Source: Microcaldota archaeon
Lineage (GTDB): Archaea > Micrarchaeota > Micrarchaeia > Micrarchaeales > Micrarchaeaceae
Assembly: GCA_021797495.1 (NCBI GenBank)
Contig: JAJZZO010000004.1
Coordinates: 1 to 57,734, forward strand
Length of the DNA stretch: 57,734 nucleotides
Reading direction: 5' to 3'
Numbering within the stretch: the first letter of the stretch is position 1; every line of letters starts with the position of its first letter. A program made the position numbers and the translations under genes. Of the stretch, positions 17,352 through 26,184 are shown one piece after another. The notes under the pieces were generated by a model. The model was not told where the DNA came from. It worked only from the letters and a program-made list of their open reading frames with translations, and ran no database searches.

Positions 17352-18588
17352 TTATCTTTTTCTGCATTATTATCTCACGCAAAAGGCGGCTGTTGGCTAT
17401 CCAGCTTGCAGGTTTTATCTCCATTTTCTGCGATATGAACTGCAGCATTTCAGTGGTATCGTGAAGTATCGTCGGTTCTGTCTCCAAAGTCTCTCTGACG
17501 TGTTCCCTGACATTCCACACGCCCACTGGCATCATGTAACCCTCATGAACTTCCCTTAATATTAAAGCCATGGCCTGCTTTTTCATGCCCTGCAGCCTTT
17601 CCGTTGTAGCCAATCTGCCAGAGTAGTAGCAACCGCCTATTTCCGCGTATGTCTTCCTGCCTTTGTAGCCTTCATACGAGCCGTATATAGATATGCTGTC
17701 CCCATCGGCGTTCCACACCGTTTTCGGGTAGAAAGCCTCTATCGATTCGTACTGCCATGCTCCAGGTATGAGGAATATGAGCCATCTGTTGTCCAAAGCG
17801 ACGTTGTAGAAAGCGTATATGGCGTCCAAGCTCTCATAGCCTTTAATCTCCTCACGCATAGTCTTTGATATTGTGTCATCGACAGCGGTTATGCTCCATC
17901 GCGTAGGGACGAATTTCCTGGAGTTTTTTGCGCCGAACAGACCGGCTGAAAGCGCTTTCTGGATGGACGATATCTCCAACCCTTTCTTATAAAGCTCATT
18001 TATCGCCGTGGTGGCTTTTGCGTCGGTATCGAAATGCATCGCCTCTATCTTCCTGTCCGCTTTGAAATTATACAGCTTGAAATCGCGTATCTTGGCACTT
18101 GGACCGAAAGGCTGTGCTTCGTCGAACACCTCAGGCTTCATGAACGGCTTGCCGGCAAAGCCCAGCTCTGCATCCGCAGGCTTTTCTGCCAGCGCAAGGT
18201 TCTGGACGAATTCAGGCACGCCGCGCTTCTCCACATCGTGAATATTGGCTATCTGCATGCCCCTTACCAATTTGGAGCGCATTTGAACTATTTTTTCTAT
18301 GTCAAACGGCCTCCAGCGTTCCGGCATTCCCATTAATGAGGTATCCCCGAACTCTGGCGGTACCATCGGGCCTATGAAAACCTTCGGATAACCATACCTT
18401 CCTATAAAGATGTCTGTTGGCGAGCTGCCCACTATTTCGCTGGATTTTAGTATGCTGATGGTTTTTGCGTTGTAGTAATATCGCAGCAGTGCCGGATCCC
18501 TCATGCGCGCATACGCTATGGCGGAGCGCTTTATGGGTATGTCCATCCCGCTTATTTCATTTATGGCGGTAAACCTGTCAAAAGCCAT
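17338..18588 (-). CDS. nreA: NreA-family DNA repair protein with C-terminal PIP box
   Basis: 416 aa from the ATG at 18588. An ATG three codons upstream lies about where transcription should start, given the TATA near 18612-18622. The diagnostic NreA block GSSPTDIFIGRYGYPKVFIGP is represented by SSPTDIFIGRYGYPKV and GPMVPPEFGDTSLM. The middle has KFVPTRWSITAVDDTIS and the C-terminal half MMPVGVWNVREHVRE. Archaeal NreA proteins act in DNA damage tolerance and bind PCNA. The last eight residues here, QKKISSYM, fit the PIP-box pattern Q-x-x-h-x-x-a-a. The N-terminal Cys-rich zinc segment found in many NreA proteins is missing. Monocistronic by appearance. Confidence 0.9.
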   Translation of the reverse strand: MAFDRFTAINEISGMDIPIKRSAIAYARMRDPALLRYYYNAKTISILKSSEIVGSSPTDIFIGRYGYPKVFIGPMVPPEFGDTSLMGMPERWRPFDIEKIVQMRSKLVRGMQIANIHDVEKRGVPEFVQNLALAEKPADAELGFAGKPFMKPEVFDEAQPFGPSAKIRDFKLYNFKADRKIEAMHFDTDAKATTAINELYKKGLEISSIQKALSAGLFGAKNSRKFVPTRWSITAVDDTISKTMREEIKGYESLDAIYAFYNVALDNRWLIFLIPGAWQYESIEAFYPKTVWNADGDSISIYGSYEGYKGRKTYAEIGGCYYSGRLATTERLQGMKKQAMALILREVHEGYMMPVGVWNVREHVRETLETEPTILHDTTEMLQFISQKMEIKPASWIANSRLLREIIMQKKISSYM

Positions 18589-18685
18589 CACTAGCATTTA
18601 TACTTGAATATATTTATCGTTTGGGTTTCCTTTTAGCAACTTTTTTAGACTTCTTTTTCTAAGCATTTGCATCAGAGGCGGTTGT

Positions 18686-19780
18686 ATGGCCAAAAATTAT
18701 GACATGAAAACTAGATTGAGGAATGTTTTTACCGGAGCGGAATTTGACGTTTCTGTGATAATGAATACCAATTCCAAGGACAGCAATTTCCTTTACCTTA
18801 CGGGATTTATCAGCGGAGTATTCGAGCAGGCGATACTCGTATCCGATAAAAATGGCTCGACATTACTGACCAACGAGCTTGAATACGATACTGCCATCGA
18901 GCAGGCACCAAATAACATGGAAGTGAAATGCGTAGATTCCGGGCCGGGCAACAGCATAGGCAGAATGATAAAGGATATAGTTGGCAGCAGGTCGGTGGGC
19001 TTGGATTACGGTTTCTTGCCGTATAATTATGCCTCTTACCTGAGAAAGATTCTTGGGAAAAATAGGTTTTACGATGCCACAAAGCAATTCGCAAACGCAA
19101 GGGAGATAAAAGATGAATTTGAGATAAGGGCCATGCGCAAAGCTGTTTCCATAACAAGGGAAGCGCTCAAGGAGATACCTGATTACTTCAAAAGCGGGAT
19201 GACAGAGAACGAGCTCAGGGCAAGGTTTGAATATATATTGGGAAACCACGGAGGTGAGGGACTTGCTTTCGAAAGCATAGTCTCTTTCGGCTCAAATGCA
19301 GCGCTGCCGCACCACACGCCTGACAACACAAGATTAAAACCAAACGAATTCGTGCTTCTCGACGTCGGGGCTAAATATCAGAATTATTGTGCTGACATGA
19401 CACGCACGTTCATTTTTGAGCCTGACAAGCAAACGCTCAAATACAAACGCATGAAGGAGATAATAGACACGGTGAAAGAAGCACAGCAGATGGGCCTTGC
19501 GCACATAAAAGCTGGCGCGAACGGTTCTGAAGCACACAATGCCGTCACTGAATTTATAAACACTACAAGAAATGGCATATACAAGGGACGGTTCATACAC
19601 TCGCTCGGGCACCAGATAGGCATAGACGTCCATGACGGAAATGGCTTGAGCCCAAGAAGCAAAATCCTCAGGGAAGGCATGGTCGTAAGCGACGAACCCG
19701 GCATATACATAACGGGTTTTGGAGGCGCTCGGTTCGAGGATGACGTATTGGTTGGGAAAAAACGCTCGTCATTTCTTTGA
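18686..19780 (+). CDS. M24 family metallopeptidase (Xaa-Pro aminopeptidase-like)
   Basis: 364 aa. An N-terminal creatinase-like domain (about residues 1-140) precedes the pita-bread catalytic domain. The five dimetal ligands are visible in order: Asp in LLDVGAKYQ, Asp in CADMTRTF, His in HSLGHQIGIDVHD, Glu in SDEPGIYI, and Glu in GGARFEDDVLV. The catalytic His is in PHHTPDN. This is the layout of prolidase and aminopeptidase P enzymes, which remove an N-terminal residue before proline or cleave Xaa-Pro dipeptides. It is convergent with gatE; the stops overlap by 12 bases. Confidence 0.92.
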   Translation: MAKNYDMKTRLRNVFTGAEFDVSVIMNTNSKDSNFLYLTGFISGVFEQAILVSDKNGSTLLTNELEYDTAIEQAPNNMEVKCVDSGPGNSIGRMIKDIVGSRSVGLDYGFLPYNYASYLRKILGKNRFYDATKQFANAREIKDEFEIRAMRKAVSITREALKEIPDYFKSGMTENELRARFEYILGNHGGEGLAFESIVSFGSNAALPHHTPDNTRLKPNEFVLLDVGAKYQNYCADMTRTFIFEPDKQTLKYKRMKEIIDTVKEAQQMGLAHIKAGANGSEAHNAVTEFINTTRNGIYKGRFIHSLGHQIGIDVHDGNGLSPRSKILREGMVVSDEPGIYITGFGGARFEDDVLVGKKRSSFL

Positions 19781-21667
19781 ATGTTTTGCCGAAAGCTTGG
19801 AGACGAGATCGTTCAATTCTGCACCGTCAACATTCAGCCTGTACTTTGACATGAAGGATTTTATGAACATCGAGGTATGCTCTTTGTCCTCAAGGCTATG
19901 GCCCTTCAATTCGCTTTCTATAAGCGATTCCAGTGCCTTGCCGGTTTTGCGCGACAGTCCGTTTGACTCGACAATCTCGCTTATGGGTTTGCCAGCTTTT
20001 TTTGCAGCCAACCTTATCAATTGCTCAACGGCCTGCTTTGTTATTTTGCCGTCAAAAAACAACGCGAATATCTCTTTTACCGCTGCGTTAGGTATTGCAT
20101 CAGTGTTTATTCCGTCCCGCTGAATCTCCCTGAACTTTTGTAGGATAACGTTAGCTATGAATTGCCTATCCGCATTTTTGGACGCCGCCAGCTCTCTGTA
20201 CAACTGCAGCTTCGGCGAAAGCATCATGCGATCGGCAAGATCTTCGGATGAAAGCTCTTCGACAAGTTTGGCTCTTTCTTTGGAGACACTTATTGCCCCG
20301 GATTCCGCATTTTTGAGCATGGACGATGTTATCAATATCGGCCTCGTATCGGTTTCCGGATACATCCTTGAACCGCCAGGAAGGGGCCTCATGAACCTTG
20401 TTGTGAATAGTTCCCTGTTATCTACTGCACGGGTTTCCGGCGGGATCGTGCTTATCGCCAGCTTAGCCCTTTCCATTGCAAGGCCTATGGCTTTAGATGC
20501 AATCTCTTTTTTTCCTGTTACGATTATGAAGGCATCTTCTCCATCCATGCCCAGTTTGTCTCTTATTGCATCAAGCTCCGAAGCGCTTATCTTGTACTTT
20601 GACATGTCCTCGTCGCTGTGTATTATGCCCTTTACTCCGGCCATTTTCGCATAGTCGCTTATCTCCGTGCCCAGGCGCCTGCCAGGGTTAACCTCCATGC
20701 CGATTACGCCCTTGAAATGTTTAAGCTTGAAGCCTATCACAGAACCTGATGCGGTTATTGACGCGGATATCATCTTTGATTCTGTTGACGAGAACACATC
20801 GGTTAAGTCCGTCTTTTCGAAATCTACTCCAGCATTGCGTGAATTGAGCAGTTTCGATATTTCAAGAAGTTTCTGCTGGCGTACGACCTCGTTTTCTATG
20901 AACTTGTCCATATCTGAGAGCTCCTGCAGCCCCTTTATCTCTATCCTTGACCCGCCAGATATAGACACGTTGACATCCTGCCTTATCGAGCCTATGCCGC
21001 GCTGTACGAATCCGGTAAGCCTCAACAGGGTGCCTATGTGCAGAGCAACATCCTTGGCTTCTTCAGGTGTCTTTATGTACGGGAACGTGTCTATCTCTAT
21101 CAACGGTATGCCTATCCTTGACGTATCGTATTCGGCGTATGATTCGGAGTTCGATATTATGCCTGCACTTTCCTCTTCCAGAAACATTGACGGTATCTCA
21201 ATCTTGTTGCCATTTACGGTTATGCGTCCGTTAAACCCGGTTAAAGTGCTCCTTTGGAATGCGCTGGGATTGCTTCCGTCAACCACTTCCTTTCTCATCG
21301 GTTCAAGCTCTGCAGGTACTTTCATTGACATTGATGCCGCAAGTTTCAGCGCTATCTCCAACGCATCCCTATTCATTAGATGCGGGGGCTCTTCGTCTAT
21401 ATCCACAAGGCACGCATGACCGTCGCTTATCAAGTATTTGAAATTCCTTTCTTTCAGTTCCTCAAATTTTGCAGACCTGTCTATCTCCCCAAGTTCCCCG
21501 GCCACAGCCCTTAACCTCCTTGTTATTGTAGGGCCATGCTGCTGCTCTTCCAGGTTTGCGTTGCAGCCACAGAAAAGTTTCCTGTCGGTAGCGAGGCGCT
21601 GGTGTATCTCCAGACCGCACATGAAGCCTATCTGCTTGTAGTATTTTTCGTCACGCCTGTTTTCCAT
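19769..21667 (-). CDS. gatE: Glu-tRNA(Gln) amidotransferase subunit E
   Basis: 632 aa, the archaeal GatB-related subunit. It begins with a family signature (GLEIHQRLATDRKLFCGC) and retains DIDEEPPHLMNRDALEIAL, the SIRQDVNVSI block, and the GatE-specific AspRS-like insertion (about residues 250-400). The helical YqeY-type tail follows. GatE phosphorylates Glu on tRNA(Gln) and, with ammonia from GatD, makes Gln-tRNA(Gln); this organism therefore likely lacks GlnRS. It is translated from ATG 21667, overlapping the preceding membrane-protein gene by 17 bases. Confidence 0.96.
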   Translation of the reverse strand: MENRRDEKYYKQIGFMCGLEIHQRLATDRKLFCGCNANLEEQQHGPTITRRLRAVAGELGEIDRSAKFEELKERNFKYLISDGHACLVDIDEEPPHLMNRDALEIALKLAASMSMKVPAELEPMRKEVVDGSNPSAFQRSTLTGFNGRITVNGNKIEIPSMFLEEESAGIISNSESYAEYDTSRIGIPLIEIDTFPYIKTPEEAKDVALHIGTLLRLTGFVQRGIGSIRQDVNVSISGGSRIEIKGLQELSDMDKFIENEVVRQQKLLEISKLLNSRNAGVDFEKTDLTDVFSSTESKMISASITASGSVIGFKLKHFKGVIGMEVNPGRRLGTEISDYAKMAGVKGIIHSDEDMSKYKISASELDAIRDKLGMDGEDAFIIVTGKKEIASKAIGLAMERAKLAISTIPPETRAVDNRELFTTRFMRPLPGGSRMYPETDTRPILITSSMLKNAESGAISVSKERAKLVEELSSEDLADRMMLSPKLQLYRELAASKNADRQFIANVILQKFREIQRDGINTDAIPNAAVKEIFALFFDGKITKQAVEQLIRLAAKKAGKPISEIVESNGLSRKTGKALESLIESELKGHSLEDKEHTSMFIKSFMSKYRLNVDGAELNDLVSKLSAKHSKK

Positions 21668-22004
21668 TTTTAACTACCTTTGAATTGCCCGGCTGCTTGA
21701 TTGAAGAGTTCATATGTATCCCGAGCGCCGCTATCTTGTAGCCTATGCTGGCGAAAAGGAAAAGCAACAGTATATCTAGGAAATAGAAGAACAGGTTGCT
21801 TGTCGGGAGGTGGTTTCCTATGGCAGAGTATATGGCGGAACTTATGCTTTGCGCCGTGCTATTCTGCTGTTGCGGCTGAGGAGGCGGCGCTCTTGCGTAA
21901 GCCGTCATCGAGTTATAGAGGCCATAGCCCATGTATAAAGTTACAAGTATTATTAGGACGCCGAATACGAACGCAGAATATCCAATAGCTTTTTCAGATT
22001 GCAT
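21651..22004 (-). CDS. Small two-helix membrane protein between gatD and gatE
   Basis: 117 aa with two strong hydrophobic helices (residues about 8-32 and 70-95) joined by a Pro/Gln-rich, poorly structured loop (RAPPPQPQQQNSTAQS). The tail is basic. It starts 3 bases after gatD ends and its 3' end overlaps the start of gatE by 17 bases, so it is firmly embedded in the gatDE transcript. I know of no membrane subunit of GatDE. It may simply be an unrelated gene in the operon. Confidence 0.65.
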   Translation of the reverse strand: MQSEKAIGYSAFVFGVLIILVTLYMGYGLYNSMTAYARAPPPQPQQQNSTAQSISSAIYSAIGNHLPTSNLFFYFLDILLLFLFASIGYKIAALGIHMNSSIKQPGNSKVVKNGKQA

Positions 22005-22007
22005 GTG

Positions 22008-23339
22008 TTACACCAAGAAATCTTCATACAGGCTCCTGCCGCTAATCTCCCCGACAAGGTTTTCAGCAAGCATCTTTGAGGCCTCTTCCCGCTTATAGTT
22101 TCCGAGCAGCCAACCGAGCTTTACGTATGCAGTCTCGGGAGTCATGTCCTCGCAGTATATTACACCGGCCGAGCTCAATAACCTCAGGTTCCTATACACG
22201 CTTGGATTTACCCTGCCGTAAAGGCACTGTGACGTCATCCCCACTATTACGCCCTTGTCTACGGCGCGCTTTATATTCGGAAGCCACGAATAACCCTCGT
22301 GCTCAGTAGAAACCGGCGTGTGACCGAGCCCTGTACCTTCTATTATTATGCCTTTGTAGCCTTTGCCGACATAATAATCTATAATCCCTGGATCGGAATT
22401 CGGATAGGCTTTCACAAGCGCGACCTTGCTTTCGAAGCCAGACAGCAGTTTATTTGCGCTGTTTTTGCCTGCCCTTACGTATTCCGATTCTCCGTACTTT
22501 ATTGTCCCGTCTGACGACACCGAAGCTATGTAATTATTGTTTATGGGCCTGAATGCGTCCCTTCTTGAGGTGTGCATTTTCCTGACTTTTGTTCCGCGAA
22601 TGAAACCGCATTCCGAATCTGAAGAGCTTTTGTGCATGCAGATTCCGACTTCGCCGATATCCGATTTGGCGGCCAGGACCGCTGAACAGTACAGGTTCAT
22701 GAAAGCGTCAGATGAGCCCCTGTCGCTGCTCCTTTGCGCTCCCGTAAGCACCACCGGCATTTCTATTCCGGCAAGCATGAATGATAGGGCAGCCGATGCG
22801 TAATGCATGGTGTCGGTGCCTATTGTTATTACCGCACCGCGGAAGCCGGATTTTTTAGCCTCATAAACTCTCTCTGCTATCTTTTGCCATTCAATATACG
22901 ACATGTCCTCGCTGCTTATGCTGGAAAGCGGTTCCACATGTATATCTGCCACTCCGGAAAGTTCAGGGACCTCGTAGAGCAGTTCCTCAGGCTTGAGTAG
23001 CATGTGAACCCCGCCGGTCTTGTAATCGAGCTTGCTGCCTATTGTGCCTCCTGTGTATATAAGCGATATTTTAGGCATGCCTTCCTTGACCATTGATGCC
23101 GCCTTAGGGAATTCGTGCGCAGGGATGCCTTTCCCGATCCTGGTTATTTTTGCTTTGTCGAAATCTATGCCTGCATTATAGCCGTTCTTGAGCTTTAGTA
23201 TGATTATGTTTTCCGCATTCGCCTCTGTGCTCGGCATGAGCTCGCCCTCTTCGCTTATGCCGTCTGCTTCGACTTTTATGATGTCGCCGAAGCTTATGCC
23301 GTTCGCATCGAAAAATTCAGTTATTTTTTTGGCGTACAT
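22008..23339 (-). CDS. gatD: Glu-tRNA(Gln) amidotransferase subunit D (asparaginase-like)
   Basis: 443 aa. An N-terminal SH3-like domain of about 85 residues is followed by a type I/II asparaginase domain. The first catalytic Thr is in ISLIYTGGTIGSKLD. The second Thr-Asp pair is in VITIGTDTMHY, and the later VLTGAQRSSDRGSSDAF supplies the catalytic Lys/Asp region equivalents. GatD releases ammonia from glutamine or asparagine and channels it to GatE. First gene of the unit gatD, 2-TM protein, gatE. Normal length for the family (about 430-440 aa). Confidence 0.95.
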   Translation of the reverse strand: MYAKKITEFFDANGISFGDIIKVEADGISEEGELMPSTEANAENIIILKLKNGYNAGIDFDKAKITRIGKGIPAHEFPKAASMVKEGMPKISLIYTGGTIGSKLDYKTGGVHMLLKPEELLYEVPELSGVADIHVEPLSSISSEDMSYIEWQKIAERVYEAKKSGFRGAVITIGTDTMHYASAALSFMLAGIEMPVVLTGAQRSSDRGSSDAFMNLYCSAVLAAKSDIGEVGICMHKSSSDSECGFIRGTKVRKMHTSRRDAFRPINNNYIASVSSDGTIKYGESEYVRAGKNSANKLLSGFESKVALVKAYPNSDPGIIDYYVGKGYKGIIIEGTGLGHTPVSTEHEGYSWLPNIKRAVDKGVIVGMTSQCLYGRVNPSVYRNLRLLSSAGVIYCEDMTPETAYVKLGWLLGNYKREEASKMLAENLVGEISGRSLYEDFLV

Positions 23340-23361
23340 TTTGATTTTACCCTTTTGAGCG

Positions 23362-24642
23362 TCAGTTTATGCGCCCATACAAAGCATTGGATGTTGCATT
23401 ATAAATTGTTGCTCTTACTCTTGAACCTACTGCCGGTTTTTCATGCATGCCTGTTTTAGGTATGACAATCTGGCGATAAGAATCGTCCCTGCCGTTTATC
23501 GAGGCATCATTTTCCTCGGTCAATAAAACATCAACGCTCCTACCTATCAGCAATCTGTTCGCATATGCCTGCATCGACCTTACCATACGCGACAGCTTCA
23601 TGCTCCTCTCCTTTATCGCTTGGTCTGAAAGCCGCGGCATCCTTGAAGCCAAAGCATGGGGCCTTGCGGCAAATCTGGACATGTTGGTCACTTCAGGCCT
23701 GAACTCGCTGATGACATTTATCGTCTCCTCGAAATCTTCATCCGTTTCCCCGGGAAATCCGACTATTATGTCTGTCTCTATTGTTATGTTTTTTACGTGC
23801 TCCCTTAATGATTTTATTATATCCAGATACTCCTCCACAGTGTAGCCCCTCCTCATCGATGCAAGTACCTTATTGCTGCCAGATTGGAGCGGCAGATGCA
23901 TGAACTTGTATGCGTGTGGATTCTGCAAGGCTTCTATCAGTTCGTCCATGTACCTGTGCATGTGCTCGGGATTCAGCATTCCGACCCTTATCCTGAAATC
24001 TCCCTCAATTTCGCACGCCCTCTTGAGGAGCTGCGCTATATTGGTTCCCTTGTCTATGCCGTAGGCTCCTGTATCCTGTGCAGTAAGCTCTATCTCTTTT
24101 GAGCCTTTCCTGACGCTGTATGATATGGCATTGAGTATTCCCTGCTCCGAAAAGCTGTTGAGCGCACCCCTTGCGAACTTTGTTTCGCAGAAAGAGCACG
24201 AGCTTAAGCAGCCATCGCTTAGCGGTATCTTCGCTATGACCGACCCTGGTGCGTTGTAGAAGCTTATCCTGTCCGTCTTACGCTCTTCCAGATAAACGGA
24301 CCTATGCCCGTTCGATATGGCTTTAACAGCAGAAGGCATTTCGGCGATGTTCTGTATCCTTGCGATGCTCGCGCTCGGCGCGTATTTTTCTATGATATCG
24401 CTGTTTGCACCGGCCATGCACCCTGTCACGAGCATTTTCCTGCCCTGCTTTTCGAGGTTCATCAGCTTGTATGTTATCCTGTTCTGCGTTGCGCCCTTGA
24501 CTGTGCACGTATTCATTAGCACGACCTCCGCTTCCTCCTCGCTCGAACAGGTCTCTATGCCACCGTTATGCAACGCATTCGCTATCAGCTCGCTGTCAGC
24601 CTGGTTAAAAGTGCAGCCGTAAGTCTCGATATATACCTTCAA
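23362..24642 (-). CDS. tRNA t6A methylthiotransferase (MtaB/CDKAL1-like radical SAM)
   Basis: 426 aa starting at a TTG codon; the protein must begin at MKVYIETYGCTFNQADSE because this is the family's N-terminus. The UPF0004 domain has Cys10, Cys46 and Cys75 for the auxiliary [4Fe-4S] cluster. The radical SAM CxxxCxxC is Cys145-Cys149-Cys152 (CLSSCSFC). A TRAM domain closes the protein. The archaeal/eukaryotic subgroup (e-MtaB) converts t6A37 to ms2t6A37 in tRNAs reading ANN codons. It lies 22 bases upstream of gatD, giving a run of translation-related genes. The weak TTG start may limit expression. Confidence 0.92.
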   Translation of the reverse strand: MKVYIETYGCTFNQADSELIANALHNGGIETCSSEEEAEVVLMNTCTVKGATQNRITYKLMNLEKQGRKMLVTGCMAGANSDIIEKYAPSASIARIQNIAEMPSAVKAISNGHRSVYLEERKTDRISFYNAPGSVIAKIPLSDGCLSSCSFCETKFARGALNSFSEQGILNAISYSVRKGSKEIELTAQDTGAYGIDKGTNIAQLLKRACEIEGDFRIRVGMLNPEHMHRYMDELIEALQNPHAYKFMHLPLQSGSNKVLASMRRGYTVEEYLDIIKSLREHVKNITIETDIIVGFPGETDEDFEETINVISEFRPEVTNMSRFAARPHALASRMPRLSDQAIKERSMKLSRMVRSMQAYANRLLIGRSVDVLLTEENDASINGRDDSYRQIVIPKTGMHEKPAVGSRVRATIYNATSNALYGRIN

Positions 24643-25059
24643 TCCAATACACCGAATAGCACAGTTTTAATGCAGTGAAAAGCTAAAATTCTTTACTGCC
24701 GAGACAGCGCGAGGCATTTGTTTCTCCAGGTTTGGATTGCTTGTTTATGGCCCGGAAGATCCAAAAGAAAGACGTTTAAATATTCTTATACAATCTTATT
24801 TGAGATATAGGTGATTATGATGGGCGGATATGACGATCATCCATAAATAAGATGCAAGAATACCGACATTAGAGATGAGCTATGCTATTGTTGGGTTTAA
24901 GCGCAAGAGGAAGGTTTGGACCATTGATTTCGGAGTAGTTGATTCTTCTTTTTCTATGTTGTACTTTTTTAAGAACAGCATATCGATTGGATCTTTTATT
25001 ATGAATTTGTTTATGCCCACGTCGGAAAGACTAATTAGTTAAATAATAAAATCTTACTT
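24643..25059. other. Intergenic region with one promoter-like element and only tiny ORFs
   Basis: About 420 bases without a convincing gene, AT-rich relative to flanks. A good TATA element (TTTAAATA, 24775-24782) is followed 30 bases later by AGGTGATT and a 9-codon ORF (24817-24846, reading MMGGYDDHP then stop). A 46-codon ORF lies on the minus strand (24880-25020). The stretch looks like decayed coding sequence or an unrecognised short RNA. I see no tRNA, box C/D motif or repeat in it. Confidence 0.4.
24880..25020 (-). CDS. Possible 46-aa small protein or gene remnant
   Basis: A GTG-initiated ORF with a protein-like sequence: GINKFIIKDPIDMLFLKKYN, then EKEESTTPKSMVQTF. A TATA-like TTATTTAA lies about 20 bases upstream. 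The absence of an ATG and of any known family makes it uncertain. A C-terminal fragment of a decayed gene is equally possible. Confidence 0.2.
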   Translation of the reverse strand: MGINKFIIKDPIDMLFLKKYNIEKEESTTPKSMVQTFLLRLNPTIA

Positions 25060-25197
25060 TTGGATAGCTATTATACGGAATTAATTAACGGAGTTTATGA
25101 AATAATAAATACACTCTTTGCCCTAATTTTAAATAAGGACGTAGATGAAGCTTCTGATAAATTATTATGTTTACTACGTAAATTATCGGTAGATTGA
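25060..25197 (+). CDS. Possible 45-aa small helical protein upstream of XTPase
   Basis: A TTG-initiated ORF of 45 codons (DSYYTELINGVYEIINTLFA, then a charged helix ending LLCLLRKLSVD) whose TGA is directly followed by the XTPase ATG (TGAATG). The amphipathic-helix pattern and exact abutment favour a real coupled gene. The TTG start, lack of a known family and AT-rich setting argue for caution. Confidence 0.3.
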   Translation: MDSYYTELINGVYEIINTLFALILNKDVDEASDKLLCLLRKLSVD

Positions 25198-25779
25198 ATG
25201 GACAAAACGATAGAATTTTTTACATCGAATAGGCACAAAGTGGATCTTGCGAACATTAGGCTGAATAAGTATGGGTTAGCAGTAAAGCAGGTAGATATGG
25301 AGTTGAGGGAATTACAAGATACAGACATGGCAAAAGTTGCCAGGGACAAAACGAATCAGGTAATTGCCAAAACGCGAAAACCTTTTATCATAGAAGATTC
25401 CGGCATGTACATAAGGGCATTGAACAATTTCCCAGGCGCGTTGTTTAAACCTACTTTTGATACCCTTGGAGAGAGAAAATTCATAGGAATGCTCGGCAAT
25501 AGCAGGGACAGGAGAGCCACATTGATAAGCATTTTGGCTTATTGCAATCCAGCTACAAAAGAGGTAAAGATTTTTGAAGGCGTTTGCAACGGGAAAATTC
25601 CGAAGAAGCCAAAGGGCAAAAATATACGTGGCGCAAGGGCCAATAGAGTATTCATGCCATGGAATTGGAATAAGACGTTGGCCCAGCTAAACGACGCAGA
25701 ATGGGAAAAATTCTTGGATAGGATAAAAAAGGACGACCATTACGAAAAATTCGGGAAGTGGTTAAAAAGCCATGGATGA
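25198..25779 (+). CDS. XTP/dITP pyrophosphatase (RdgB/HAM1 family)
   Basis: 193 aa. It begins with the family signature IEFFTSNRHKVDLANIRL (S/T-x-N-x-x-K). The metal/phosphate motif is FIIEDSGMYIRALNNFPGAL, and the later basic segment near KPKGKNIRGARANRVFMP is in the place of the usual GYGYDPIFxP loop but diverged. The enzyme hydrolyses non-canonical purine triphosphates (ITP, XTP) to monophosphates, keeping them out of nucleic acids. The altered C-terminal loop could shift specificity. ATG directly follows the stop of a possible small ORF. Confidence 0.85.
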   Translation: MDKTIEFFTSNRHKVDLANIRLNKYGLAVKQVDMELRELQDTDMAKVARDKTNQVIAKTRKPFIIEDSGMYIRALNNFPGALFKPTFDTLGERKFIGMLGNSRDRRATLISILAYCNPATKEVKIFEGVCNGKIPKKPKGKNIRGARANRVFMPWNWNKTLAQLNDAEWEKFLDRIKKDDHYEKFGKWLKSHG

Positions 25780-25918
25780 GCGATTCCGTCGCCTGTGCGG
25801 TTAACCATGGGGGTGCGTGGCTTATGCACGATGGCAGAGGTAGTGAACCTATTTATTATTTGCCATACTAAAATATCTGCTATATTTTAGCGTATATAAT
25901 GCTTAAAGGTAGGATACA

Positions 25919-26131
25919 ATGGTTACATATTGCGAAAGATGCAAGAAAGAGATATACAGGCAGTACAAGTGCGATTATTGCGGGAGAACCATATGCAGCA
26001 ACTGCATTAAGAGCTCCCAGACAGCTACGAAGATATTGAAAATGACAATATGCAAGGACTGCTGGAGCAACATGCCGAAGCGCAAGGCTTACAAGTCGAA
26101 AAAGCTTCTTGCAGTACAACCGAACAAGTAG
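25919..26131 (+). CDS. Small eight-cysteine zinc-binding protein
   Basis: 70 aa with four CxxC pairs: Cys5/8, Cys18/21, Cys26/29 and Cys45/48, followed by a lysine-rich tail. The spacing resembles a cross-brace RING/FYVE- or B-box-like fold holding two zinc ions; I cannot assign a family. The GTATATAATGC element upstream gives it a promoter. It is on the same strand as ileS, 53 bases upstream of it, and could be an RNA- or protein-binding adaptor. Confidence 0.7.
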   Translation: MVTYCERCKKEIYRQYKCDYCGRTICSNCIKSSQTATKILKMTICKDCWSNMPKRKAYKSKKLLAVQPNK

Positions 26132-26184
26132 GTTGCACATAGCCTTTTTATAGGGTAAATCCCAAATCCCACTGGTGCTTTGCT

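Noticed and set aside
20667-21419. Plus-strand open frame of 250 codons
   Set aside because: Antisense to the conserved gatE coding sequence; low-complexity Ser/Leu-rich translation typical of a shadow frame.
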